The notes beneath the pieces are model-generated. The model ran no database searches. It saw nothing but the letters and a program-made list of their open reading frames with translations, and was not told the DNA's origin. A stretch of 64,000 bases of DNA from Deltaproteobacteria bacterium (lineage in GTDB: Bacteria; Myxococcota; Myxococcia; SLRQ01), in assembly GCA_029210625.1 (NCBI GenBank), contig JARGFU010000018.1, positions 87,312 through 151,311 on the forward strand, in the 5' to 3' direction. Below are positions 1-7,973 of this stretch, piece after piece. The number at the start of each line of letters is the position of its first letter. Positions within the stretch are counted from its first letter, which is position 1. The position numbers were made by a program, and so were the translations under genes.

Positions 1-1440
1 GGCGAGATCGCCCGCGGCCAGCTCGACTCGGTGGACATCTCCCGCTTCTCCCGGAACGTGCAGCACTGCGACCTCGAGTGCCTCTTCGTGAACCCGCACG
101 CCAACGCTCAGGTCGTGACCATGGTCGACTTCCCCTGGGAGGACCGGGTCCGGAACATCGGGGTGCCGATGGCCGAGCGCGTGGAGAAGGTCGAGAAGCC
201 CTGGGACCCCAACGACTCCATGGTCGCCACCGACCTCGGCGAGCAGGACGTCATCCTCGGCGCCCCCGAGAAGCTCCGCGCCGTGATGGAGCAGGTGGTC
301 AAGCGGCCGAACCCCGAGAAGAAGCCCCTCTTCGTGGCGAACACCTGCGTCCCCACCGTCACCGGCGAGGACGTCGAGTCGATCGTCAAGGAGTTCCGGA
401 AGAAGACCGACTTCCCGATCCTCTACCTGACGGTGACCCCCAAATCGATGAACGACGTCCTCGTCGATCTGCTGGTGAACACCCGGCTGAAGGCCGAGGC
501 GAGCGCGGGGGATCCCGATCCCCACTCGGTGAACCTCATCGGCTTCACCGAGGGCCGGGCGCTCGGCGAGGTCGAGCTGCTCCTCGGCGCGGTGGGGATC
601 CGGGTGAACACCCGCCTCCTCCCGGCCCTCGAGGTGGAGATCCTCGAGGCCCTGCCCCGGGGCGCCCTGAACATCGTCTACCCCAACAGCCTCTGGAACC
701 ACCTCTACGAGCAGGTGCAGCGCGACTCGCGGATCCCCTCGATCTCGCCGCCGGCGCCCTTCGGCTTCGAGGGGAGCCGCGCCTGGCTGAAGGCCGTCGT
801 GGACGCGCTCGGTCTCCAGATCGACTTCGAGGCCCGCTGGGCGGAGCTCTGCGCGGCGCACGAGGAGGGCTGGGCTCAGGTGCAGGAGCGCTGCCCGGGC
901 AACAACCTGGGCATGGTGCTCCGGGGCGAGGAGCTGCAGTACATCCTCGACCCCTCCCAGACCTGGGGCATCCCGGTCGCGGGCATGGCGCAGGAGATGG
1001 GCTTCGGCCTGGAGGTCTTCCTCGCCGCCCGGAACGAGAAGGCCGCCGAGCGGCTCGGCAAGCAGATCCTGCCCCTCCTCGACGAGGCGCAGGGCAGCAA
1101 GGTGGTGCCCTTCTCCAGCTTCGCCGAGATGCGCGAGGTGCTCGCCGCCAGCGAGTGCGGCGCGCTCCTGACCAACCACTTCTTCGACTGGCGGGTCGGC
1201 GAGGCGGGCAAGAACCGCTTCTCGCTCCAGCACTTCGAGATGGGCCTGGCCGGGGCCGTGCGCACCGGCCGGCGCCTCCTGCAGGTGCAGGGCACCCCCT
1301 TCTTCCGCAAGTACGGTCGCTACCTCCACCGCACCACCGAGGGCATCCGGGATCCCCTCCACGAGTGGCCCGAGCCGGCGCCCGCGCCCGAGGACCCGGA
1401 AGGCGCGGCGCAGAAGAGCGACGAGGAGGCCGCGGCATGA
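1..1440 (+). CDS. Nitrogenase-like component 1 subunit (NifD/NifK superfamily), 5' truncated
   Basis: The frame is open from base 1, so the true start lies upstream; the GTG at 31 has no ribosome binding site and is probably internal. Counting from that GTG, the visible part has 469 residues. The segment NTCVPTVTGEDVESIV (Cys106) matches the nitrogenase component-1 motif TTC-x-IGDD, whose Cys is a cluster ligand in NifD/NifK and BchN/BchB proteins. Two more Cys stand near the visible N-terminus (Cys13 and Cys17). The tail after residue 440 is Pro/Glu-rich. The stop overlaps the next gene by ATGA, so the two subunits are translationally coupled, as expected for a heterotetramer. In this family an iron protein (NifH-like) delivers electrons; none is visible, and it may lie upstream of the window. 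It does not read as NifD, NifK, BchN or BchB proper. The substrate is unknown. Confidence 0.72.
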   Translation, partial: GEIARGQLDSVDISRFSRNVQHCDLECLFVNPHANAQVVTMVDFPWEDRVRNIGVPMAERVEKVEKPWDPNDSMVATDLGEQDVILGAPEKLRAVMEQVVKRPNPEKKPLFVANTCVPTVTGEDVESIVKEFRKKTDFPILYLTVTPKSMNDVLVDLLVNTRLKAEASAGDPDPHSVNLIGFTEGRALGEVELLLGAVGIRVNTRLLPALEVEILEALPRGALNIVYPNSLWNHLYEQVQRDSRIPSISPPAPFGFEGSRAWLKAVVDALGLQIDFEARWAELCAAHEEGWAQVQERCPGNNLGMVLRGEELQYILDPSQTWGIPVAGMAQEMGFGLEVFLAARNEKAAERLGKQILPLLDEAQGSKVVPFSSFAEMREVLAASECGALLTNHFFDWRVGEAGKNRFSLQHFEMGLAGAVRTGRRLLQVQGTPFFRKYGRYLHRTTEGIRDPLHEWPEPAPAPEDPEGAAQKSDEEAAA

Positions 1441-2876
1441 GCGAGTCCAAGGCACTTCCGGTGCTCCCCAACGAGCCCCCGCAGGGTACGGGCGAGTCCG
1501 AGCCCGACTTCTCCCAGCCCGTCGTCCAGAGCTACATGATCGGCATCTTCCTCGGGGTGAACGCCATCGAGGACACCTACCTGCTGGTCGAGGGCCCGGA
1601 CTGCATCCACATGAAGACCCAGTACGTGCAGGGCAACCACGACTGGCTCTCCACGCTGACCAGCGTCTCGGGCTACCACCGCGTGGCCAACACCGCGCTG
1701 CACCCGGTGGAGATGACGGCCTCCCGCGAGCGGGAGCTCTCCGAGTTCCTCCAGCGGATGGCCGCCCGCGACCACGTCGACGGCCTGCTCTTCACCTCGA
1801 TGCCGATGGCCTTCATCACCGGCGCCGACTACGACCGCCTCTGCAGCGAGGTCGGCGAGGCCACCGGCAAGACCATCGTCCCGATCGCCGGCAAGTCCCT
1901 CTCCGGCGACTTCCTCGACGGCTACGCCGAGGTGCTCCAGGGCCTGGCGAAGGCCCTCCCCCTCGAGGGGGGTGAGCCCGATCCGAAGAAGGTCGCCCTC
2001 ATCGGCAACCTCTTCGACCGCAACGAGGGCGACAACCGCGGCAACGTCCGCCACCTGCGGGAGCTCATCGAGGGCCTCGGGGTCGAGGTGACCAGCATCT
2101 GGCTCGAGGGCCGCCGCTTCCACGAGCTCTCCGCGGTCAAGGACGCCGGGGTGGTCGTGAGCCTCCCCTACGGGCGGCGCGCGGCGAAGCGGGTCGCCCG
2201 GCGCACCGGAGCGAAGCTGGTGGAGAGCCCCCTGCCCTTCGGGCTCGAGGCCACCGAGCAGATGCTCCGCCTGATCGCCGAAACCACCGGCACCGAGGAT
2301 CGTCTCCCCTCGGTCCTCGATCGAGGCCTGGCCGAGGTCATCCCCTCCCTGGAGTGGATCCAGCCCTTCATGCTGCAGGGCCGGAAGGTCGGCTTCGTCG
2401 GCGATCCCCACCTCGCCGAGGCCATGCACCAGGCCCTGAAGGTGGTGGGCGCCGAGCTGGTCGTGGCGGTGATCACCAACTACCCCCACCACGCCCGGAA
2501 GCTGGCGGAGAAGCTGGGCTCCGGGGTGGAGCTGATCGTGGGGCCGCGCCAGATGGCGATGAGCCGGCAGCTCTCCGAGGCGATGAACCGGCTGGGCGTG
2601 GACCTGCTGGTCGCCAACAGCGAGGGAGCCAACGTGGGCCCCGAGATCGCCTCGGTGGAGCTGGGCTTCCCCTCCATCTACACCCACGCCCTCTACGACC
2701 GCCCCTTCCTGGGCTTCCAGGGCTTCCTCGCCTTCGTCGACTCCTGGACCAACGCCACCCGGCGCAACGAACTCTACCGGCACCACGCGAAGTACATGAA
2801 GGGCGGCGCCGGGGACGGCGGGCAGGACGAGGGCCGCAAGAAGGAAGAGGTCCGGCGGCTCGCGCCGACCGCCTAG
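1437..2876 (+). CDS. Nitrogenase-like component 1 subunit (second partner)
   Basis: This 479-residue protein starts with an ATG inside the stop of the previous gene. Residues 35-60 read GVNAIEDTYLLVEGPDC, the nitrogenase-fold pattern A-x-x-I-x-D-x-x-x-L-x-x-GP-x-x-C, with Cys56 at the usual cluster-ligand place. Around residues 408-439 it carries ELGFPSIYTHALYDRPFLGF, very close to the C-terminal signature of NifK/NifE/BchB-type proteins (GFP...PFLG..G). The second Cys motif seen in the partner is changed here to FTSMPMAFITGADYD, with no Cys, so the two subunits probably bind their metal cluster asymmetrically. The C-terminal 40 residues are charged and look disordered. The stop codon is one base from the stop of the convergent radical SAM gene. 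I infer a reductase of the nitrogenase-like (Nfl) class, not a nitrogen-fixing enzyme. Confidence 0.75.
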   Translation: MSESKALPVLPNEPPQGTGESEPDFSQPVVQSYMIGIFLGVNAIEDTYLLVEGPDCIHMKTQYVQGNHDWLSTLTSVSGYHRVANTALHPVEMTASRERELSEFLQRMAARDHVDGLLFTSMPMAFITGADYDRLCSEVGEATGKTIVPIAGKSLSGDFLDGYAEVLQGLAKALPLEGGEPDPKKVALIGNLFDRNEGDNRGNVRHLRELIEGLGVEVTSIWLEGRRFHELSAVKDAGVVVSLPYGRRAAKRVARRTGAKLVESPLPFGLEATEQMLRLIAETTGTEDRLPSVLDRGLAEVIPSLEWIQPFMLQGRKVGFVGDPHLAEAMHQALKVVGAELVVAVITNYPHHARKLAEKLGSGVELIVGPRQMAMSRQLSEAMNRLGVDLLVANSEGANVGPEIASVELGFPSIYTHALYDRPFLGFQGFLAFVDSWTNATRRNELYRHHAKYMKGGAGDGGQDEGRKKEEVRRLAPTA

Positions 2877-2877
2877 C

Positions 2878-5025
2878 TCAGCCCTGGTCCTCGCCGAGGG
2901 GGGCGAGCTCGCCGGAGGCGAGGCGGGCCTCGATCACCTTGAGGATGCCGGCGATGTCGGCGCGGTCCTGCGGGGCGTTGCCGCCGTGGAGGCGATCGAC
3001 GGCCTCTCGCAGCAGGTCCCGGGCCTGCTCCATCCGGGCGGTGTCCAGCATGATGCTGGTCTCGTTGCGGTTGCCGGTGGGCAGGAGGAAGCGCACCCCG
3101 ACCCCGTGCTCCCGGGCCAGGCGCGCGAAGGCCGCGAGCTCGTGGAGGTTCTGCTGGAGCACCACGAAGCTGTAGCGGATCGAGCCGGCGAAGCGCCCCT
3201 CGCGCGAGGCCCGCAGGAGCCCCTCGAGGGAGGCCAGGATCCGCTCCCAGGCCAGGCCCTTGTTGACCGCGGCGTAGGTCTCGGCGCTCGCGGCGTTGAG
3301 GCTGACGGTCAGGGCCGAGAAGGGCACCCGGAGGTAGCGCTCGAGGACCTCGGGCGCGAAGTAGGAGCCGTTGGTGGTGAGGTGCACCCGCAGCTGGGGC
3401 ACCTCCTCGAAGGACTGCCCGGCCAGGAAGTCCCGGAAGTGGCTGGAGGCCAGGGGCTCTCCCCCGTTCGCGTCGAGGATCAGCAGCCGGTCGAGCCAGC
3501 CCGCGAGGCCCGCGTAGAAGGTGGGCCCGAGCTGGTCCTCGGGGCCCTGGCGGTTCACGCAGCACATGATGCAGTCGTAGTTGCAATGGCTGGTCACCGC
3601 GAGGCAGAGCTCGAAGGGCACCGTCTCGATCTCGCTCTTCCCCTCGAGCATCGCCTCGATGGTCGCGATCTGGTTCTCGACCGCCGCGCCGGGGCCTCCC
3701 CGCAGGATCACCGAGGAAGGGCGGGCCGTGCCGCCCGCCAGCACCGGGCAGTCTTTCGAGCAGGTCTCGGGGTGGCCGGGCGAGGCCACGGCCCGCCGGA
3801 TCCGCTGGAGGTACTCGCCGCGCCAGAGGGTCTCGGGCTCCGCGCCGGTGGGCGCCTCGACGTACTGCGCGAGGTAGTCGGCGCAGCAGGGGCCGTAGAT
3901 GCCGCTGCTGTTGTGCTCCAGGCGCACCCAGGGGAGCACGCAGGGCAGCGCGGGGAGCGCCTCGGCCGGGAGGATCTCGGTGAGCTGGAGGCGGGCCTCG
4001 GGGCGGCCGGTGAGCAGCAGCCGGGCCTGGTCCTGCCAGGTCGGCGCCACCACCGCCGGGAGGGCCCCGGCCGGCACCCGGGCGGCGGGGACGTTCGTCT
4101 GCAGCAGGCGGGGGCTCGCCTCGCCCAGGGCGAGGAGGGGCAGGAAGTCGTCGAGGCCCTGGCCGTCCGGGACCTCGGGCAGCCGCAGGTGGAGGGGCTC
4201 GCACTGCCGCGCCGCCACGGCGGCCGCCAGGGCCATCACCTGCTCGGGGTTGCGGGCGTCCACCGGCTCGGCGCAGAGCACCACCCGGGGCCGCTTCTCC
4301 TGCTCGAGGATCTTTCGCAGGAAGCCGCCGAGGCGCCGGAGGTCCAGGCCCTCGAGCCCGGAGCCGCCCTCCCGCCCGGCCTCGAGGACGACCTCGAGGT
4401 CCACGAGGCGCAGGAGGTCCTCGTCCAGCTTCAGGCGGCCGCGGGAGAGGAAGGTCCTCGCCCGCAGGGAGATCCGGATCAGGTCGGCGCCGCCCTCGCT
4501 CAAGATCCGCACCGCCGTCCAGAGCTCGGCGTCCAGGTCGTCCGCGCCGATCCGCACCTCCACCGCGCCGGCCTCGTGCCGCACCTGCAGCTCCGCGACC
4601 AGCCGCGCGAGGTGATCGCGCAGATCGCCGGGCGCGCGCCGCCGGCCGCCGCCGAGATCGAGGCGCAGGGCGCTGCGCTGCCCGAGGCGGCCGAGCCAGG
4701 CGCGCACGCCCGCCTCGCCGGCCCGCTCGACGATGCGCGCCACCAGGGCCTCGATCGCCAGGGCGTGGGCCACCGGCGGCAGCGCCGAGGGGAGGATCTC
4801 CAGCCACGCGTCGCCCACCGGCACGGCGGCCGCCGCGCCGGCCTCGGGCGCCTCGGCGCGCAGGATCATCCGCAGCCGCGAGTCGAGCCCGCGGCGCAGC
4901 TCCAGCCGCGGCCGGTCGGAGAGCTCCAGGGTGTCGATCCACCAGCCGCCCCCGAGCTGCTCTCCCAGGCGGAAGGGCACCCAGGGCACGACCCTCGTGC
5001 CCGCCAGCGCCGTGGGCAGGCTCAC
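2878..5025 (-). CDS. Radical SAM protein with a SPASM-like cysteine block placed before the radical SAM domain
   Basis: A 715-residue protein. The radical SAM motif CNYDCIMCC (Cys481, 485 and 488; CX3CX2C) is in the C-terminal half and is followed by ANGGEPL and LTTNGS, the usual GGEP and strand-3 features. Upstream, residues 360-430 hold PCVLPWVRLEHNSSGIYGPC plus CSKDC (Cys362, 380, 381, 422 and 426), which has the look of a SPASM auxiliary-cluster domain (P-C-x-x-P-W ... G-x-x-x-x-CC ... C-x-x-x-C). SPASM normally follows the radical SAM barrel, so the order is reversed, or the N-terminal 350 residues are a decayed first barrel with its own SPASM. The start ATG overlaps the stop of the upstream gene (ATGA), so the two radical SAM genes are co-translated. 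SPASM proteins modify peptides or mature enzymes. I infer a maturase or cofactor-building enzyme; the target is unknown. Confidence 0.72.
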   Translation of the reverse strand: MSLPTALAGTRVVPWVPFRLGEQLGGGWWIDTLELSDRPRLELRRGLDSRLRMILRAEAPEAGAAAAVPVGDAWLEILPSALPPVAHALAIEALVARIVERAGEAGVRAWLGRLGQRSALRLDLGGGRRRAPGDLRDHLARLVAELQVRHEAGAVEVRIGADDLDAELWTAVRILSEGGADLIRISLRARTFLSRGRLKLDEDLLRLVDLEVVLEAGREGGSGLEGLDLRRLGGFLRKILEQEKRPRVVLCAEPVDARNPEQVMALAAAVAARQCEPLHLRLPEVPDGQGLDDFLPLLALGEASPRLLQTNVPAARVPAGALPAVVAPTWQDQARLLLTGRPEARLQLTEILPAEALPALPCVLPWVRLEHNSSGIYGPCCADYLAQYVEAPTGAEPETLWRGEYLQRIRRAVASPGHPETCSKDCPVLAGGTARPSSVILRGGPGAAVENQIATIEAMLEGKSEIETVPFELCLAVTSHCNYDCIMCCVNRQGPEDQLGPTFYAGLAGWLDRLLILDANGGEPLASSHFRDFLAGQSFEEVPQLRVHLTTNGSYFAPEVLERYLRVPFSALTVSLNAASAETYAAVNKGLAWERILASLEGLLRASREGRFAGSIRYSFVVLQQNLHELAAFARLAREHGVGVRFLLPTGNRNETSIMLDTARMEQARDLLREAVDRLHGGNAPQDRADIAGILKVIEARLASGELAPLGEDQG

Positions 5026-7871
5026 GAGCGCTGCCCCTCGGTGCGCCCCAGCTTCTTCAGCGCCGCCTCGAGGTAGCGGGCGAAGGCGCGGGCCGCGCGA
5101 TCCCTCGCCGGCGTGTCGATGGGTGAGTCGTGGGGATGAGAGATCCCCAGCGGCCCCACCCGCAGGTAGGAGGGCTCGTCGGGGGCCTGCCGAGCGACGT
5201 CGAGGAGCAGCGCCTCGCCGGCCCGCTCGAGGGTGACCTGCGCCCAGCGCTCGCCCTGGTGCCGGGCCGCGCTCAGGGCGTAGCCCCCGAAGCGGCGGTC
5301 GTTGCGCGCCGCGACCTCGACGATCTGCGAGAGGAGCGCGGCGAGGTGGCGCCCCTCCTCCTCCTCGGGGCCACCCACGATCCGGTTCGTGCGGTAGGTC
5401 TCCTCGTCGGCGCTACCCACCTCCGAGCCCAGATCGATCATCGCCGCCGAGCGGGGCGCGAAGCGCAGCGCGAGGAGCATGCGGAGGAAGTCTCGCTGGC
5501 GCGGCGGAGCGGCGTGGGACCAGATGAAGGCCCGGCCGCCGAGGGCCACCTGCACCTTGCCCTCTCGCAGGACGTAGAGGTTCTGCTCGTCCTGCACCAC
5601 CGTGTCGCCGCGCGCCGCCCGGCGCAGGAGGGGGTGGGAGCCCGCCACGACGCCGGCCCGGAAGGAGAAGCGATCGGCGGCGGGGTCCTCGTCCGTCACG
5701 AGCTGCAGCGCCTCTCCCTGGCCGTCGAGGAAGATCAGCCAGGGGCTCTCCAGCCGCCGCCGGAAGGCGTCGATGGCCGCCGGGCTCTCCTTCTCCACGG
5801 CCCGGGCGTGGACGGCCTCGGCGAACCGCCGGGTCTCCTCGCAGTTCAGGCTGCAGGGGATGTGCTGGAAGTAGGCGTTGCCGCCGGGGTTCATCAGCCA
5901 GCTCACCTCTCCCTCGGCCTCGAGGCGCCCCAGGAGGTGCAGCCAGGTATAGGAGGTCCGCAGGTAGGGGTTGTGGCTGGAGAAGCGCCGGCCGCAGCAC
6001 TCGGGGTAGCCCAGCAGCACCCCCACCTGCGCCGAGAGCTCGCCCCAGAGCGTGTCGTCCTGCGCCGCGTCCATCTCCTCGGTCAGGCGCAGCGCCTCGG
6101 CGACCTTCTCGGGATCCCGGCCGACGAAGACCTCCTCCCGGACCAGGCCGGTGTTGTGGCCCACGCGCCGCAGGACGGTGAGGCCCTCGGCCTCGAGCCC
6201 CTCGAGGGTGTAGCCCTGCTCGGCCAGCCCCTCGGTCTCGTCCCGGAGCACCGGCTTGATGCCCTCGAGCATCGGGAAGAGCGGGCCGAAGCTCTCGCCG
6301 TGGATCTCGGTCCCCTCTCCTTGCGGCTCCGGCTCGCCGGGGACCTCCGTCTCCCGGGTCATGGCGTCGCCCGCGAGGTAGGGCCGCGCCAGCTGGATCA
6401 GCCGCTCCTCGTCGGCCCCGGGATCCTCGATGGCCGCGTCGACCAGGGCCTGGGCGATGTGCACCTCGCCCCGGGCGCGCTTGTCGCTCACCAGCTCGGT
6501 CAGCCGGCCCAGCCCCTCGGCGTTGTGGATCCCGTCGGCGAGGCGAAGGAAGAGCCGGCTGACCAGCTCGACCCCCGGGTTCGCGAAGGCCCAGGGGTGC
6601 TCCTCGGCGTAGAAGTTCCGCTGCGCGGTGTCGAGCGACGCGTCGTCGTAGGCGTCGCGGAGCAGTCCGTCCCGCTCGGCGAGGGGATAGAGGGGGAGGG
6701 ACTGGCGCAGCCGCAGCCGGCTGGTGAGGATCTTGCCGCACATCTCGTGCAGCCCGCCCCGCTCGATGATGGCGAGGTTGAGGGCGAGGTTCTCCAGCCG
6801 GGTCCAGGGAGAGAAGAGGAGGAGGGAGAGGCCCCCGTGCTCGCGGAAGCCGAAGTGCCGCGGGTAGTCGCCCTCCAGCTCGAGCAGGAGCAGGGGCAGC
6901 CCCAGGTTCTCCCGCCAGCCCAGGCCCTTGTTGAAGCGGTCGAGCTCCTCGGTGACGAAGCTCTCGATGCCGACCAGGGAGAGCTCCAGGCGGTGCTCGC
7001 TGCCGGCCAGCTTCTTGAGCGCCGAGCGCAGCTGGTCCTGCACCCGGAGGATGGTGTCCGAGCGCCCGTCGAGGAGCAGCGCCACCGGCGGGGGATCCCG
7101 CTCGAGGAGCGCGTCGACCACCGCCTCGATGTTGCGCAGGATGGGCTCGCCCACGGCCCGCACCTGCAGGCGCTCCCGCCAGGGCCGGTGGGTCTCCACC
7201 AGCGCGTCGATCTGGGTGGAGAAGAGCCCCACCGGATCCACCTCCCAGCGCACGCGCTCGGTGGGCCGCTCGCAGAAGGTGCAGCCCCCGGCGAAGTCGC
7301 AGCCCGAGAGATCGAGATCGTCGAAGAAGGGGTTACGGCGGATCGTCTTGCGGTAGGAGCACTCCTCGCCGCAGATGAGGAAGGGGAGCGAGGGCGCGGC
7401 GTCGGCGGCGGCGTTGCCCGCCTCCCAGCCGAAGAAGGGGCGCACGCCCTCGAAGAGGGAGACGTTGGGATCCTCGACGGGGGCCTCGGGGGCGACGAAG
7501 CGCAGCAGCTCCACCGGGTTGGCCGGAAGCTCCCGCAGGGTCACCGCCCCCTCGCTGGTCCTCCCCTCCTGGAGGAAGGCCACCTGGGCTCCGGGCCAGC
7601 GCTCCTCCAGCCAGGCCACCAGGCTCGGCGCCGGCTCGAGGTTGGAGACGATGGCGGTGGGGGGCGTGTCCTCGAGGGCCGCGGCCAGGCCCGCGAGCTC
7701 GTCGGGCTCCAGCCCGTAGCCCTGCTCCTCCTGCCGGCTGCGCGCCGCCGCGTCGAGCCCGAAGCGGCGCCAGTGCACAGCGACGCCCGCGTCCCGCAGG
7801 TAGCCGGCGAGGAAGGGAAAGGAGAGTGAGCGATGAAAGCGGTCGACCGCGATCATCTCGATGAGCAGCAT
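5022..7871 (-). CDS. Radical SAM protein with variant CX5CX2C motif and C-terminal DUF483-like domain
   Basis: The open frame runs on to 8834, but that part overlaps trpS on the other strand; MLLIEMIAVD at 7871 is the sensible start and gives 949 residues. Residues 1-100 resemble the B12-binding-type N-terminus of class B radical SAM proteins (SLSFPFLAGYLRDAGV), without a clear DxHxxG motif. The cluster motif is GCDFAGGCTFCERP (Cys191, 197 and 200), which is CX5CX2C, not the usual CX3CX2C; the same spacing is known in HmdB of methanogens. Cys168 and Cys171 lie just before it. Residues 612-680 contain LLGYPECCGRRF and HIPCSLNCEETRRFAEA, which I recognise as DUF483-like. The gene is first in a two-gene unit (ATGA overlap with the next radical SAM gene) that converges on the nitrogenase-like pair. 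Confidence 0.68.
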   Translation of the reverse strand: MLLIEMIAVDRFHRSLSFPFLAGYLRDAGVAVHWRRFGLDAAARSRQEEQGYGLEPDELAGLAAALEDTPPTAIVSNLEPAPSLVAWLEERWPGAQVAFLQEGRTSEGAVTLRELPANPVELLRFVAPEAPVEDPNVSLFEGVRPFFGWEAGNAAADAAPSLPFLICGEECSYRKTIRRNPFFDDLDLSGCDFAGGCTFCERPTERVRWEVDPVGLFSTQIDALVETHRPWRERLQVRAVGEPILRNIEAVVDALLERDPPPVALLLDGRSDTILRVQDQLRSALKKLAGSEHRLELSLVGIESFVTEELDRFNKGLGWRENLGLPLLLLELEGDYPRHFGFREHGGLSLLLFSPWTRLENLALNLAIIERGGLHEMCGKILTSRLRLRQSLPLYPLAERDGLLRDAYDDASLDTAQRNFYAEEHPWAFANPGVELVSRLFLRLADGIHNAEGLGRLTELVSDKRARGEVHIAQALVDAAIEDPGADEERLIQLARPYLAGDAMTRETEVPGEPEPQGEGTEIHGESFGPLFPMLEGIKPVLRDETEGLAEQGYTLEGLEAEGLTVLRRVGHNTGLVREEVFVGRDPEKVAEALRLTEEMDAAQDDTLWGELSAQVGVLLGYPECCGRRFSSHNPYLRTSYTWLHLLGRLEAEGEVSWLMNPGGNAYFQHIPCSLNCEETRRFAEAVHARAVEKESPAAIDAFRRRLESPWLIFLDGQGEALQLVTDEDPAADRFSFRAGVVAGSHPLLRRAARGDTVVQDEQNLYVLREGKVQVALGGRAFIWSHAAPPRQRDFLRMLLALRFAPRSAAMIDLGSEVGSADEETYRTNRIVGGPEEEEGRHLAALLSQIVEVAARNDRRFGGYALSAARHQGERWAQVTLERAGEALLLDVARQAPDEPSYLRVGPLGISHPHDSPIDTPARDRAARAFARYLEAALKKLGRTEGQRS

Positions 7872-7935
7872 GCGCCCCACCGGCAAGATGATAGGGCCGC
7901 ACGCCCCCCCCGTACAGCGGAACCGACGGCCACGA

Positions 7936-7965
7936 TTGTCGCCCCACGCCCATCGATGGTAACAG
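7936..7965 (+). promoter_or_regulatory. Possible trpS promoter
   Basis: TTGTCG (7936-7941) and TAACAG (7960-7965) are 18 bases apart in the 102-base divergent gap between the radical SAM gene and trpS. The -10-like hexamer ends eight bases before the trpS ATG, which would give a leaderless or nearly leaderless mRNA. Both hexamers are weak matches, so this is a suggestion only. Confidence 0.3.
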
Positions 7966-7973
7966 CGGCGCCC

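Noticed and set aside
1..2876. Assignment as NifDK or as dark-operative protochlorophyllide reductase BchNB
   Set aside because: The Cys motifs and spacing do not fit either well, no other nif or bch gene is in the window, and the radical SAM neighbours are not typical of those pathways.
5130..7829. 899-codon plus-strand frame opposite the DUF483-like radical SAM gene
   Set aside because: Glu/Val/Gly-rich antisense frame without domain or signal; the minus strand carries the Cys motifs.
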